Shown here: positions 1 through 8,979 of the stretch, piece after piece | Numbering within the stretch: the first letter of the stretch is position 1 | Layout of the letters: the number at the start of each line of letters is the position of its first letter | Source of the DNA: CAYLGY01 sp964383325 | Lineage (GTDB): Bacteria > Pseudomonadota > Alphaproteobacteria > Rhizobiales > Rhizobiaceae | Direction: 5' to 3' | Assembly (NCBI GenBank): GCA_964383325.1 | Contig: CAYLGY010000013.1 | Span: 1 to 37,450, forward strand | Length of the DNA stretch: 37,450 bases | Notes under the pieces: generated by a model | Database searches by the model: none | Told to the model about the DNA's origin: nothing | The model's input: the letters and a program-made list of their open reading frames with translations, nothing else | Program-made: the position numbers and the translations under genes

Positions 1-592
<592 letters not shown>

Positions 593-651
593 TGTCTTGA
601 AGCTCCCGGGCCTGCATTACGCGGCCCTCTGATACAGAGTTGAAAGGATGG

Positions 652-948
652 TCAGCCGATAATGCCCATGATGTCGGATTCCTTCATGATCAGAAGGTCC
701 TCACCATTGATCTTCACTTCGGTGCCGCTCCACTTGCCGAACAGCACCCGGTCTCCGGCCTTCACATCGAGCGGAACCAGCTTGCCGTTCTCGTCCCGGC
801 TTCCGGAGCCCACAGACAGGATCTCGCCTTCGGACGGCTTTTCCTTGGCGGTATCCGGAATGATGATGCCGCCCTTCGTCTTCTCTTCGGACTCGACGCG
901 GCGTACGACCACTCGGTCGTGCAGCGGCCGGAAATTCAGATTGCTCAT
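652..948 (-). CDS. groES: Co-chaperonin GroES
   Basis: A 98-residue GroES, the heptameric lid that caps the GroEL chamber. The start MSNLNFRPLHDRVVVRRVES, the mobile-loop segment KTKGGIIIPDTAKEKPSEG and the C-terminal KINGEDLLIMKESDIMGI are all diagnostic, and the length matches the family. The open frame continues upstream to 1011, but ATG 948 is chosen because it gives the family N-terminus and has AAGGG about 9 bases upstream. It is the first gene of the groES-groEL operon. The CIRCE element and promoter lie 57-119 bases upstream, so expression is expected to be repressed by HrcA and induced by heat. Confidence 0.98.
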   Translation of the reverse strand: MSNLNFRPLHDRVVVRRVESEEKTKGGIIIPDTAKEKPSEGEILSVGSGSRDENGKLVPLDVKAGDRVLFGKWSGTEVKINGEDLLIMKESDIMGIIG

Positions 949-1004
949 GTTATGAACCCTTGATGCAGTGTTGAATGAACGACTGGCGGACAGGTGTCCG
1001 ACTG

Positions 1005-1031
1005 TTAGCACTCACCCCAGGCGAGTGCCAG
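1005..1031 (-). promoter_or_regulatory. CIRCE operator (HrcA binding site)
   Basis: On the plus strand TTAGCACTC (1005-1013) is followed by a 9-base spacer and GAGTGCCAG (1023-1031). The CIRCE consensus is TTAGCACTC-N9-GAGTGCTAA: the left arm matches perfectly and the right arm at seven of nine positions. It lies immediately downstream of the predicted -10 box, covering the expected transcription start of groESL, where bound HrcA would block initiation. Confidence 0.93.
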
Positions 1032-1038
1032 CGCCGCT

Positions 1039-1067
1039 GAAATAGGATCTGGGTTTGGGGCTGTCAA
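1039..1067 (-). promoter_or_regulatory. groESL promoter (sigma70-type)
   Basis: Read on the minus strand, a perfect -35 TTGACA (1067-1062) is followed by a 17-base spacer and a -10-like TATTTC (1044-1039). The start of transcription should fall near 1032, abutting CIRCE. No separate RpoH-type promoter was recognised. Confidence 0.75.
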
Positions 1068-1128
1068 GAAGTCAGTCCGCATTTGCGCAAGTGCGGCGGC
1101 AACGAGGTGACAGAACGTGGCTCTTCGG

Positions 1129-1193
1129 CTAGAGCCTTGTCTGCCTGAATGGAAGCCGTCTGGTAGCGGGGAGTCGTCGTTCCGGCAAGAGAA
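1129..1193 (+). repeat. Dispersed palindromic intergenic repeat, copy 1 (degenerate)
   Basis: It begins CTAGAGCCTTGTCTG and contains GAATGGAAGC. The first 15 bases are identical to the left arm of the copy at 3194, and similarity is patchy after about 1163. It lies between the groESL promoter and the HAD hydrolase gene. No right-hand inverted arm was recognised here, so this is a half or decayed element. Confidence 0.7.
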
Positions 1194-1273
1194 TTGCCGC
1201 GCCGCGATATAGCGATCGTGCGAGGATCTTGACGCAGCCGGGGAACCGCGAGCATGAGAGACCGGAGAGGGAA

Positions 1274-2131
1274 TTGAGTTCACTACCAAAGAGGATCGAG
1301 CGCCTGGAGGAGCTTGCGGGCCCCTATTCCGTGATCATGTGCGATGTCTGGGGCGTAATCCACAACGGGATGCGCGCCCATTACGAGGCCTGCGCGGCGC
1401 TGGCGCAGCAGCGGGCGCACGGCAAGACCGTCATCATGATCACCAATTCGCCCCGCCGCAGCCAGGGCGTCGGGAAGCAGTTCGATGCCCTCGCGGTCCC
1501 CGGGGACAGCTGGGACCGGATCGTCACATCCGGCGATGTCACCCGCAGCCTGATCCGGTCGAGCGCACGCCGCATCCTGCATATCGGCCCGGACCGGGAC
1601 CTTCCGATCTATGACGGTCTCGACGTCGAACTGGTGGAGGAACGCGAGGCGAGCGCCGTCTGCTGCACCGGGCTGTACGACGATCATGACCGCCCGGAAG
1701 ACTATGCGGAGCTCCTGCAGCGGCTGCGCTCCCGCGATTTGCCCTTCATCTGCGCCAATCCGGACCTCGTGGTCGAGCATGGCGACCAGCTCTTGTGGTG
1801 CGCCGGCGCCCTTGCCCGCGATTACGGCCTGCTCGGCGGCAGGACGCTCGTGGCGGGGAAGCCGTTTCCCCCCATCTACGAGGCGGCTTTCGCCGCCGCT
1901 GAAGAAGCGTCGGGACGCCCCGTCCGGCCCGCGGAGGTGCTGGCGATCGGCGATGGCGTGCTGACCGACATCAAGGGCGCGGTCAATGCCGGCATCGATT
2001 CGCTGTTCATCACGGACGGCATTCACGCCGGCGAAATCGGCGGCGCCGCCGGCCCCGATGCGCTTCTGCTCGGTGACTTTCTGATGCAGCATGGCCATTG
2101 GCCGGTCGCCTACACGCCGCGATTGCGATAA
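1274..2131 (+). CDS. HAD-superfamily class IIA hydrolase (TIGR01459-like)
   Basis: A 285-residue predicted phosphatase of the HAD class IIA group (NagD/PGP-like). Motif I is CDVWGVIHNG at residues 23-32, where the first Asp is the nucleophile. Motif II is the MITNS segment, and motif III/IV is AIGDGVLTDIKGAVNAGIDS near the C-terminus, with the Mg-binding aspartates. The subfamily (HAD-IIA-hyp4) is typical of alphaproteobacteria and commonly sits beside ribF and ileS, as here; its substrate is unknown. TTG at 1274 is preferred to TTG 1229 because GGAGAGG directly precedes it and the HAD fold then starts close to the N-terminus. ribF follows after 9 bases, so the two are probably co-transcribed. 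A role in dephosphorylating a flavin-pathway intermediate is only suggested by position. Confidence 0.88.
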   Translation: MSSLPKRIERLEELAGPYSVIMCDVWGVIHNGMRAHYEACAALAQQRAHGKTVIMITNSPRRSQGVGKQFDALAVPGDSWDRIVTSGDVTRSLIRSSARRILHIGPDRDLPIYDGLDVELVEEREASAVCCTGLYDDHDRPEDYAELLQRLRSRDLPFICANPDLVVEHGDQLLWCAGALARDYGLLGGRTLVAGKPFPPIYEAAFAAAEEASGRPVRPAEVLAIGDGVLTDIKGAVNAGIDSLFITDGIHAGEIGGAAGPDALLLGDFLMQHGHWPVAYTPRLR

Positions 2132-2140
2132 TCAGGGCCC

Positions 2141-3163
2141 ATGCAGCTGATCCCCCCATACTGGCGAGAAGCGGAACCGAAGCGGATCATGGGCGAGGCA
2201 AGACTGCCGGAACGCCTGCGCGGCGGGGTGGTGGCGATCGGCAATTTCGATGGCGTGCACCGCGGCCACCAGGCCGTCCTGGGCGAGGCGCTGGACGCTG
2301 CCCGGCAACAGGGCGTGCCGGCGCTGGTGCTGACCTTCGAGCCGCATCCGCGCCAGTTCTTTCGCCCGGAGGTACCCCTGCCGCGAATCAGCCCCGCTCC
2401 GATGAAGGCGCGCATTTTGGCCACGCTCGGATTCGATGCGGTCATCGAGCAGGAATTCACCGCCGCATTCGCCGGTCGCAGCGCCGACGCCTTCGTGCGT
2501 GACGTGCTGCGGGACCGGCTGGGAATCTCGCATGTCGTGGCCGGAATGGACTTTCATTTCGGCCGCAATCGCGAAGGCGATCCCGCCTTTCTCGTCGAAG
2601 CGGGCGAGCGTCTCGGCTTCCGGGTGACGCAAGTGAGGCCGTTCCTGGACGAAAGCGGGCAGGTCGTCTCCTCCAGCAGGATCCGCGAATATCTGGCGGG
2701 CGGCGACCTGTCCGCCACCAATCGCCTGCTCGGCTATCGCCATTCGCTGCAGGGCGAAGTCATTGCCGGCCGGCAGCTGGGTCGCAAGCTGGGATTTCCT
2801 ACCGCGAATCTGCGCCTGCATCAGGATGTAGCACTCCGTCACGGGATCTATGCGGTCCGTTTCCGGCGGCCCGATGGCAGCCTGCATGATGGCGTAGCCA
2901 GTTTCGGGCGGCGGCCGACGATCGAGCATGAGGGCGAGCCGCTGCTCGAGACCTTCCTGTTCGATTTTGCCGGCGATCTCTATGGCGAAACCTGCACCGT
3001 TTCGATGTTCGCCTTTCTTCGCGAGGAACTGAAGTTCGACGATCTCGATGCATTGACTGCCCGCATGCGGCAGGACGAGGCCGAAGCGCGCGCGATCCTG
3101 TCGGACGCGGTTCCCCTGAGCGATCTGGACCGGGCAATTGCGTTTGCCCTGCCACAAGCCTGA
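2141..3163 (+). CDS. ribF: Bifunctional riboflavin kinase / FAD synthetase
   Basis: A 340-residue cytosolic enzyme that phosphorylates riboflavin to FMN and adenylates FMN to FAD. The N-terminal nucleotidyltransferase half has AIGNFDGVHRGHQAVL (about residues 32-47, HxGH-like) and the later SSSRIREYLAGGD. The C-terminal kinase half has GRKLGFPTANLRL and the YAVRFRRPDG / GVASFGRRPT segments of the RFK barrel. Length is slightly above the roughly 310 residues common for the family. ATG 2141 has only a weak ribosome site, consistent with translational coupling to the upstream hydrolase 9 bases away. No FMN riboswitch is visible upstream. The segment between this gene and ileS is filled with palindromic repeats. 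Confidence 0.95.
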   Translation: MQLIPPYWREAEPKRIMGEARLPERLRGGVVAIGNFDGVHRGHQAVLGEALDAARQQGVPALVLTFEPHPRQFFRPEVPLPRISPAPMKARILATLGFDAVIEQEFTAAFAGRSADAFVRDVLRDRLGISHVVAGMDFHFGRNREGDPAFLVEAGERLGFRVTQVRPFLDESGQVVSSSRIREYLAGGDLSATNRLLGYRHSLQGEVIAGRQLGRKLGFPTANLRLHQDVALRHGIYAVRFRRPDGSLHDGVASFGRRPTIEHEGEPLLETFLFDFAGDLYGETCTVSMFAFLREELKFDDLDALTARMRQDEAEARAILSDAVPLSDLDRAIAFALPQA

Positions 3164-3193
3164 CAAAGCGCTTTATTCCGGCTTCCGGGTTCG

Positions 3194-3358
3194 CTAGAGC
3201 CTTGTCTGTTGAAATGGAAGCAGCTGGGGCGCCGGGATTTTGTGACCTGGCAAGAAGCGGAAGGCGACACGGTGTCGGCACCGTTAGCCTTTCGCGACGA
3301 TGTCCAGGATGCAAAAGACCCAGCCGAAACGATTCCATTTCAATAGGGAAGGCTCTAA
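3194..3358 (+). repeat. Dispersed palindromic intergenic repeat, copy 2 (complete, about 165 bp)
   Basis: A unit bounded by inverted arms. The left arm starts CTAGAGCCTTGTCTGTTGAA and continues ATGGAAGC (3194-3221). The right arm, read on the minus strand from 3358, starts TTAGAGCCTTCCCTATTGAA and continues ATGGAATC. The arms agree at most positions around AGAGCCTT, TTGAAATGGAA. The internal part contains no open frame of interest. It resembles the MITE-like mosaic repeats of Rhizobiales genomes, though I cannot assign it to a named family. It fills the space between ribF and ileS. Confidence 0.8.
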
Positions 3359-3391
3359 AGCCTTGTCTTGTCCAGATGAAAGGCTCTAGAA
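3359..3391 (+). repeat. Dispersed palindromic intergenic repeat, copy 3 (miniature)
   Basis: Directly abuts copy 2. It begins AGCCTTGTCT, as in the left arms of copies 1 and 2, and ends AAAGGCTCTAG, the inverted arm, with only a short loop between. This looks like a solo or deleted unit. It ends 9 bases before the ileS start codon, so it makes up the proximal 5' untranslated region of ileS and could fold near its ribosome-binding site. Confidence 0.65.
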
Positions 3392-3400
3392 GTCGCACCC

Positions 3401-6343
3401 ATGAGCGTATCGCCAGAAAAAATCGACTATTCGTCCACCCTCTACCTGCCGAAGACGGACTTTCCCATGCGCGCCGGCCTGCCGCAAAAGGAACCGCAGA
3501 TCGTCGCGCGCTGGCAGGAGATCGATCTCTACCGCCTGTTGCGCGAGGATGCGGCGGGGCGGCCGAAATACGTGCTGCATGACGGCCCGCCTTACGCCAA
3601 TGGCAATATCCATATCGGCCATGCGCTGAACAAGATCCTGAAGGACATCATCACCCGTTCCTTCCAGATGCGCGGCCATGATTCCAACTATGTGCCGGGC
3701 TGGGACTGCCATGGCCTGCCGATCGAATGGAAGATCGAGGAGGAATACCGCGCCAAGGGCCGCAACAAGGATGAAGTGCCGATCAATGAGTTCCGGCGCC
3801 AGTGCCGCGAATTCGCCCAGCACTGGATCGACGTCCAGACAGAGGAATTCCTGCGGCTCGGCGTGGTGGGCAATTTCGATGATCCGTACACGACCATGAA
3901 TTTCCATGCCGAAGCCCGCATAGCGGGCGAGCTGCTGAAATTCGCGATGTCGGGCCAACTCTATCGCGGCTCGAAACCGGTCATGTGGAGCGTGGTCGAG
4001 CGCACGGCGCTGGCCGAGGCCGAGGTCGAGTACCAGGAATATGAAAGCGACACGATCTGGGTGAAATTCCCGGTGCGGGAATTCGATCCGGCCGGGGAGG
4101 CAGGCACAGCGGCTGCCGATCTTTCCGGCGCCTTCATCGTCATCTGGACCACGACACCCTGGACGATCCCGGGCAACCGCGCCATCTCCTATTCACCGCG
4201 CATTTCCTATGGTCTCTATGAAGTCACGGCAGCGCAGAACGACTTCGGACCGCAGCCGGGCGAGAGGCTGGTCTTCGCCGATGCGCTCGCGGAGGAATCC
4301 TTCGAAAAGGCGAAGCTCGCCTGGCGCCGCATCCGGGATGTGCCGGCAAGTTGGCTGCACGGATGTACCTGCACCCATCCGCTGGAAGGCCTCGGCGGCG
4401 GCTATACCTTTGCCGTTCCGCTGCTGCCGGGCGAGCACGTGACTGACGACGCGGGAACCGGCTTCGTCCACACGGCGCCGGGCCATGGGCGCGAGGACTT
4501 CGATGTCTGGATGGATCACGCGCGGGAGCTGGAAGCCCGAGGGATTTCGGCATCCATCCCGTTCACGGTGGATGATGGTGGCTATTTCACGGCGGATGCG
4601 CCGGGCCTCGGTCCGGACCGCGAAGGCGGGCCGGCGCGGGTCATCGACGACAAGGGCAAGAAGGGCGATGCCAACAAGGAGGTGATCGAGGCGCTGATCG
4701 CGCGCGATCGCCTCTTCGCGCGGGGGCGGCTGAAACATACCTATCCGCATAGCTGGCGGTCCAAGAAGCCGGTCATTTTCCGCAACACGCCGCAATGGTT
4801 CGTCCATATGGATCGTGACCTCGGAGACGGCACGACGTTGCGGTCGCGCGCCCTCGCCGCGATCGACGCAACCCGTTTCGTGCCTCCTGCCGGGCAGGCG
4901 CGCTTGCGGGCGATGATCGAGGACCGTCCGGACTGGGTGCTGTCACGGCAGCGGGCCTGGGGCGTCCCCATCTGCATCTTTGCCGATGACCAGGGCGAGA
5001 TCCTCAAGGATGAGGCCGTCAATGCCCGCATTCTGGCCGCCTTTGAAGAGGAAGGCGCCGATGCATGGTTCGCCGAGGGCGCGAAGGCGCGCTTCCTTGG
5101 TCCGGACCACGATCCGGATCGCTGGCACATGGTGCGCGACATTCTCGACGTCTGGTTCGATTCGGGATCGACCCATGCCTTCACGCTGGAGGACCGGCCG
5201 GAGCTGAAATGGCCGGCCGACATCTATCTGGAAGGCTCGGACCAGCATCGCGGCTGGTTTCATTCCTCCCTGCTGGAAAGCTGCGGAACCCGCGGCCGCG
5301 CGCCCTATGACATTGTCATCACCCATGGCTTCACCATGGATGAGGAGGGCCGGAAAATGTCGAAATCCCTCGGCAACACGGTCGTCCCGCAGGAAGTGAT
5401 GAACCAGTCGGGGGCCGACATCCTGCGCCTCTGGGTTGCCACCACCGATTACTGGGAGGACCAGCGGCTCGGCAAGAATGTCCTTCAGACCAATATCGAC
5501 GCTTATCGCAAGCTGCGCAACACGATCCGCTGGATGCTGGGCACGCTCGCCCATGATGATGGCGAGGAAATCCCGCTGGCGGAAATGCCTGAGCTGGAAG
5601 CCCTTATCCTGCATCGCATTTCGGAACTCGACCGGGTGGTTCGGCGCGGCTATGACGATTTCGACTTCAAGCGCATTGCCCGCACGCTGATCGACTTCAT
5701 GGTGGTGGAACTCTCCGCCTTCTATTTCGATATCCGGAAAGACGCGCTCTATTGCGACGCGCCGTCCAGCCGGCGGCGGAAAGCCGCCCTGCATGTGGTG
5801 CGGATTCTTTTCGATTGCACCGTGAAATGGCTTGCCCCGATGCTGCCCTTCACCACGGAAGAAGCCTGGCTGGAACGCCATCCCGATGCGGTTTCCGTGC
5901 ATCTGGAGCAATTTCCTGAAATCCCGACGGAGTGGCGAAACGAAGCGCTGGCCGCGAAATGGCGCGATATCCGCCGGGTGCGCCGCGTGGTGACGGGCGC
6001 GCTCGAGGTCGAGCGACGCGAGAAGCGAATCGGCTCGTCGCTGGAGGCCGCGCCGGTCGTCCATGTTTCCGACCCGGAGCTGCGGGAGATGATCGCCGGA
6101 GTCGACATGGCAGAGATCTGCATCACCAGCGGCTTTGCGCTTGGCGAGGGCACCCCGCCGGACACGGCATACAGGCTGGAGGATTCGGAGGGCATTGCCG
6201 TCGAGTTCCACCGTGCCGAAGGGAGGAAATGCGCGCGTTCCTGGCGGTACACGCTTGATGTCGGAACGGACCCGGAATATCCGGACGTATCGGCCCGCGA
6301 CGCTGCCGCCCTGCGTGAACTTGCGGCAATGGGCAAGGTTTGA
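3401..6343 (+). CDS. ileS: Isoleucyl-tRNA synthetase
   Basis: A 980-residue class I synthetase that charges tRNA-Ile. The Rossmann fold carries HIGH at residues 71-74 (NGNIHIGHALNKI) and KMSKS at 652-656. The CP1 editing domain is recognisable by FIVIWTTTPWTIPGNRA, and an anticodon-binding domain follows. The C-terminal zinc-ribbon remnant is degenerate: KCARSWRYT keeps one cysteine of the first CxxC pair, and the second pair is replaced (YPDVSARDAAAL). ATG 3401 gives the normal N-terminus; a weak AGAAG is the only ribosome site, and the leader is repeat-derived. No lspA follows, although ileS-lspA is common in proteobacteria. Confidence 0.98.
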   Translation: MSVSPEKIDYSSTLYLPKTDFPMRAGLPQKEPQIVARWQEIDLYRLLREDAAGRPKYVLHDGPPYANGNIHIGHALNKILKDIITRSFQMRGHDSNYVPGWDCHGLPIEWKIEEEYRAKGRNKDEVPINEFRRQCREFAQHWIDVQTEEFLRLGVVGNFDDPYTTMNFHAEARIAGELLKFAMSGQLYRGSKPVMWSVVERTALAEAEVEYQEYESDTIWVKFPVREFDPAGEAGTAAADLSGAFIVIWTTTPWTIPGNRAISYSPRISYGLYEVTAAQNDFGPQPGERLVFADALAEESFEKAKLAWRRIRDVPASWLHGCTCTHPLEGLGGGYTFAVPLLPGEHVTDDAGTGFVHTAPGHGREDFDVWMDHARELEARGISASIPFTVDDGGYFTADAPGLGPDREGGPARVIDDKGKKGDANKEVIEALIARDRLFARGRLKHTYPHSWRSKKPVIFRNTPQWFVHMDRDLGDGTTLRSRALAAIDATRFVPPAGQARLRAMIEDRPDWVLSRQRAWGVPICIFADDQGEILKDEAVNARILAAFEEEGADAWFAEGAKARFLGPDHDPDRWHMVRDILDVWFDSGSTHAFTLEDRPELKWPADIYLEGSDQHRGWFHSSLLESCGTRGRAPYDIVITHGFTMDEEGRKMSKSLGNTVVPQEVMNQSGADILRLWVATTDYWEDQRLGKNVLQTNIDAYRKLRNTIRWMLGTLAHDDGEEIPLAEMPELEALILHRISELDRVVRRGYDDFDFKRIARTLIDFMVVELSAFYFDIRKDALYCDAPSSRRRKAALHVVRILFDCTVKWLAPMLPFTTEEAWLERHPDAVSVHLEQFPEIPTEWRNEALAAKWRDIRRVRRVVTGALEVERREKRIGSSLEAAPVVHVSDPELREMIAGVDMAEICITSGFALGEGTPPDTAYRLEDSEGIAVEFHRAEGRKCARSWRYTLDVGTDPEYPDVSARDAAALRELAAMGKV

Positions 6344-6464
6344 GCGGTTGCAGCAATTGCTCTCCTGGCAGCAAACATGTTAGGTACGCCTTGTTGTCGC
6401 CGGATTTGATGCGCACGAAGTTTCCGTGTCGCCCGGAGATTCCCGGCAGGGATGGGGACGGAAG

Positions 6465-7148
6465 ATGAAAAGAATGTCCGCGAAAGGTACCGGCATGAGC
6501 CAGTCGCATTGGATCGGCGTTGCGGCGCTGGTTTCCGTTTTCGCCCTGACCGGCTGCATGAGCTCGCCGACCTACGGAACCGGCAAGACCGCCGGCCGGC
6601 AGCTTGCGGAAGATGTCACCGGCCTGCTGTCCCTTGGACCGCGAGAGACGGAGCACATCGAATACCGGCCGCGGCCCAAGCTGGTGACGCCTGCCGATAC
6701 GTCCGAGCTTCCGGCGCCGCAGACGAATGTCGTTACCGCCGGAAACGGCGTGTGGCCTGAATCCCCCGAGGAGAGGCGCGCACGCATACGCGCCGAGGCA
6801 ACGGAGAATCGCGACGACAGCGGATTCCGGCCCAAGGTCCGCCATAGCGGGACCGATGTGGCGCTGATGGATCCGATGAGCCGCGAAGCGACGCGAAACC
6901 AGACTGTGCCGCTCAATCCTTCGGCATCGCGCGCCGAGTTCAACCGCCGCCTGGCCATCGCCAATCAGGGCAATCCGGAAGCGCGCCGCTATCTTTCCGA
7001 GCCGCCGCTCGAATACCGGGCGCCCGCGGATACCGCGCCGGTCGGCGATGTGGGCGTGGATGAGGCCAAGAAGGAACGTGAGCGCGAGGCAGCGGCACGC
7101 AAGAAGTCGAACAAGACGAGCTGGCGCGACCTCGTTCCCTGGCTCTGA
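6465..7148 (+). CDS. Predicted outer-membrane-type lipoprotein of unknown function
   Basis: A 227-residue protein with a basic N-terminus, a hydrophobic stretch (WIGVAALVSVFALTGC) and a lipobox LTGC whose cysteine would be lipidated after signal peptidase II cleavage. The mature part is rich in Pro, Arg and Glu, with YRPRPKLVTPADTSELPAPQ and a charged C-terminus (KKEREREAAARKKSNKTS), and is probably largely disordered. Its position after ileS and its PRPKLV..LP-P pattern recall the alphaproteobacterial DUF3035 lipoproteins linked to the BAM complex, but similarity is too weak to assert. ATG 6465 is chosen over an upstream GTG (6426) because of GGGGACGGA just before it. The downstream neighbour tadA is convergent. 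Confidence 0.82.
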   Translation: MKRMSAKGTGMSQSHWIGVAALVSVFALTGCMSSPTYGTGKTAGRQLAEDVTGLLSLGPRETEHIEYRPRPKLVTPADTSELPAPQTNVVTAGNGVWPESPEERRARIRAEATENRDDSGFRPKVRHSGTDVALMDPMSREATRNQTVPLNPSASRAEFNRRLAIANQGNPEARRYLSEPPLEYRAPADTAPVGDVGVDEAKKEREREAAARKKSNKTSWRDLVPWL

Positions 7149-7173
7149 TCCGGCGCAGGCATGCGGCCGGATC
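7147..7173. terminator. Possible bidirectional terminator hairpin between convergent genes
   Basis: GATCCGGC (7147-7154) and GCCGGATC (7166-7173) form a perfect 8-bp stem with an 11-base loop, between the lipoprotein gene and the convergent tadA. There is no T-run after it, so intrinsic termination is uncertain. Confidence 0.4.
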
Positions 7174-7211
7174 CTGAGGCGACCGCGGCCGCATGGGACC
7201 GTGATCCAGCA

Positions 7212-7670
7212 TCAGGACCTTTTCCCGGCAAAGAACTCCCGCAACAGCGTCTGGGCGCGAAGTTCGTCGATGCCCGAATAGATTTCTGGCCGATGATGGC
7301 AGGTGGGCCGGGCAAAGAAGCGCACGCCGCTCTCGACGGCCCCACCCTTCGGGTCCGCGGCGCCGTAATAGAGACGTCGTATGCGGGCGAAGCTGATCGC
7401 CGCGGCGCACATGGTGCATGGCTCCAGGGTCACGTAGAGACTGGCGCCGCCCAGCCTCTGGCTGCCGACCCGGGCACAGGCCGCGCGAATTGCGAGGATT
7501 TCGGCATGGGCAGTCGGATCGTCCTGCTCAAGCGTGCGATTTCCGGCCTGCGCCAGGATCTTGCCATCCAGCACGATCACCGCGCCGACCGGGACTTCGC
7601 CACGATCGGCTGCGGCTCTTGCCTCAGCGAGGGCAAGATCCATCGGCGACTGGGCATTCTGGTCGATCAT
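7212..7670 (-). CDS. tadA: tRNA(Arg)-specific adenosine deaminase (A34 to I34)
   Basis: A 152-residue zinc deaminase that converts wobble adenosine 34 of tRNA-Arg(ACG) to inosine. The zinc site is complete: HAE at residues 55-57 (DDPTAHAEILAIR, Glu the proton shuttle) and PCTMC with C85 and C88 (TLEPCTMCAAAI). The family segments GAVIVLDG and YYGAADPKGGAVES are present. ATG 7670 has AGGG about 11 bases upstream on the minus strand; ATG 7643 is an alternative with a poorer site. It is divergent from rluB, the usual bacterial neighbourhood of tadA. Confidence 0.95.
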   Translation of the reverse strand: MIDQNAQSPMDLALAEARAAADRGEVPVGAVIVLDGKILAQAGNRTLEQDDPTAHAEILAIRAACARVGSQRLGGASLYVTLEPCTMCAAAISFARIRRLYYGAADPKGGAVESGVRFFARPTCHHRPEIYSGIDELRAQTLLREFFAGKRS

Positions 7671-7794
7671 TGCACTCGCAACCCTGAAACGAAGCTGATA
7701 AAGCGAGGCTAGGCCAGTTCGATACCGTACCGGTCGTTGCAGGCCAGCCTGGCCGGTTCTGGCTCCTTTACAGGGACCGAAACGGGAATTCCAC

Positions 7795-8979
7795 ATGTCT
7801 GACAAACGAAAGCAGTTTCGGCCGCGGCAAGAGAAGAAGGCCGGCGGCACTTCCGCAGGCAGTCCTGCGGCAGGATCAGCCGGTGAGCGAATCGCCCGCA
7901 GGCTGGCGCGTGCCGGCATTGCCTCGCGGCGCGAGGCCGAAACCATGATCGCCGCCGGCCGCGTCACCGTGAATGGCAAGGTGCTCGAATCGCCGGCGAT
8001 CAATGTCACCGAACGCGACGTCATCCTCGTCGACGGCGCACCGCTCCCGGCACGCGAACGCACGCGCCTGTTCCTGTTCCACAAGCCTTCCGGCACGATG
8101 ACGACGAACCGGGATCCAGAGGGAAGGCGAACGATCTTCGATCTGCTGCCCCCTGAACTTCCCCGCCTCGTGACCGTCGGCCGGCTTGACTACAACACCG
8201 AGGGACTGTTGCTCCTGACGAATGATGGCGGGCTTGCGCGGGTGCTCGAACTGCCCTCCACGGGGTGGCTGCGCCGCTATCGCGCCCGCGTCCATGGCGA
8301 GGTCGACCCGGAGGCGCTGGAATCGCTCAAGGAGGGGATCTCGGTCGATGGCGTGCTCTATGGCGCCATTGAAGCGACCCTCGACCGCAAGCAGGGGTCG
8401 AATGCGTGGCTGACCCTGGCGCTGCGCGAGGGCAAGAACCGGGAAGTGCGCAATATCCTTGGCGCGCTCGGACTGCAGGTCACCCGCCTGATCCGCATTT
8501 CCTATGGACCTTTCCAGCTTGGTGAGCTGGCCGAGGGGGCCACGGTCGAGATTCGCGGCCGCATGTTGCGCGACCAGCTCGGGCCCCGCCTGATCGAACA
8601 GGCAGGGGCGGATTTCGATGCCGCGCTTCGCCAGCCGGCGCCACAGAAGGAACCGGCTCCGCGGGCTCGGCCCGGGGACAGGGCTGCGGCCCGGTCCGGG
8701 AAGCCGCCGGCAAGCCGCGAACAGGCGCTGGAGCGCCTGCAGACCCGGCCGGAAAAGCCCCGACGCGACGAGAAGGACGGCAAGGGCGCGCCGAAGGGCA
8801 AGAGACCGGCAGCCGAAGACACGCGGCCTCGCACCTCCAATGTCTGGCACGCGCCGGGGGCTCGCCCGCTCGGGCCTGCTGGATTGAAGAAAAAGCAGGA
8901 GCGGCCCGCCCGGCCGAAAGGCCCGGGCAAGGGTGCGCCGCGCAGCAAGGGCAGAGGGAATGCGGATCGTCGCCGGTGA
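7795..8979 (+). CDS. rluB: 23S rRNA pseudouridine synthase, RluB/RsuA family, with basic C-terminal tail
   Basis: A 394-residue enzyme predicted to isomerise a uridine of 23S rRNA. After a Lys/Gly-rich leader, an S4 RNA-binding domain spans about residues 31-77 (ERIARRLARAGIASRREAE). The catalytic domain has LFHKPSGTMTTNRDPEGR, the active-site motif GRLDYNTEGLLLLTNDG (D132) and the REGKNREVRNIL segment. From about residue 260 the protein continues as a long Arg/Lys/Pro/Gly-rich, probably disordered tail. The assignment to RluB rather than RluE/RluF rests on the S4 domain and the linkage to rsmD and tadA. ATG 7795 is preceded by GGGA. Its last 20 bases overlap rsmD. Confidence 0.88.
   Translation: MSDKRKQFRPRQEKKAGGTSAGSPAAGSAGERIARRLARAGIASRREAETMIAAGRVTVNGKVLESPAINVTERDVILVDGAPLPARERTRLFLFHKPSGTMTTNRDPEGRRTIFDLLPPELPRLVTVGRLDYNTEGLLLLTNDGGLARVLELPSTGWLRRYRARVHGEVDPEALESLKEGISVDGVLYGAIEATLDRKQGSNAWLTLALREGKNREVRNILGALGLQVTRLIRISYGPFQLGELAEGATVEIRGRMLRDQLGPRLIEQAGADFDAALRQPAPQKEPAPRARPGDRAAARSGKPPASREQALERLQTRPEKPRRDEKDGKGAPKGKRPAAEDTRPRTSNVWHAPGARPLGPAGLKKKQERPARPKGPGKGAPRSKGRGNADRRR

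Noticed and set aside
2132..2140. FMN riboswitch before ribF
   Set aside because: Only 9 bases separate ribF from the upstream gene, and no conserved FMN-aptamer segments are seen further upstream.
6344..6464. Spacer between ileS and the lipoprotein gene examined for lspA or a terminator
   Set aside because: Only 121 bases, no open frame with lspA features and no clear hairpin with a T-run.
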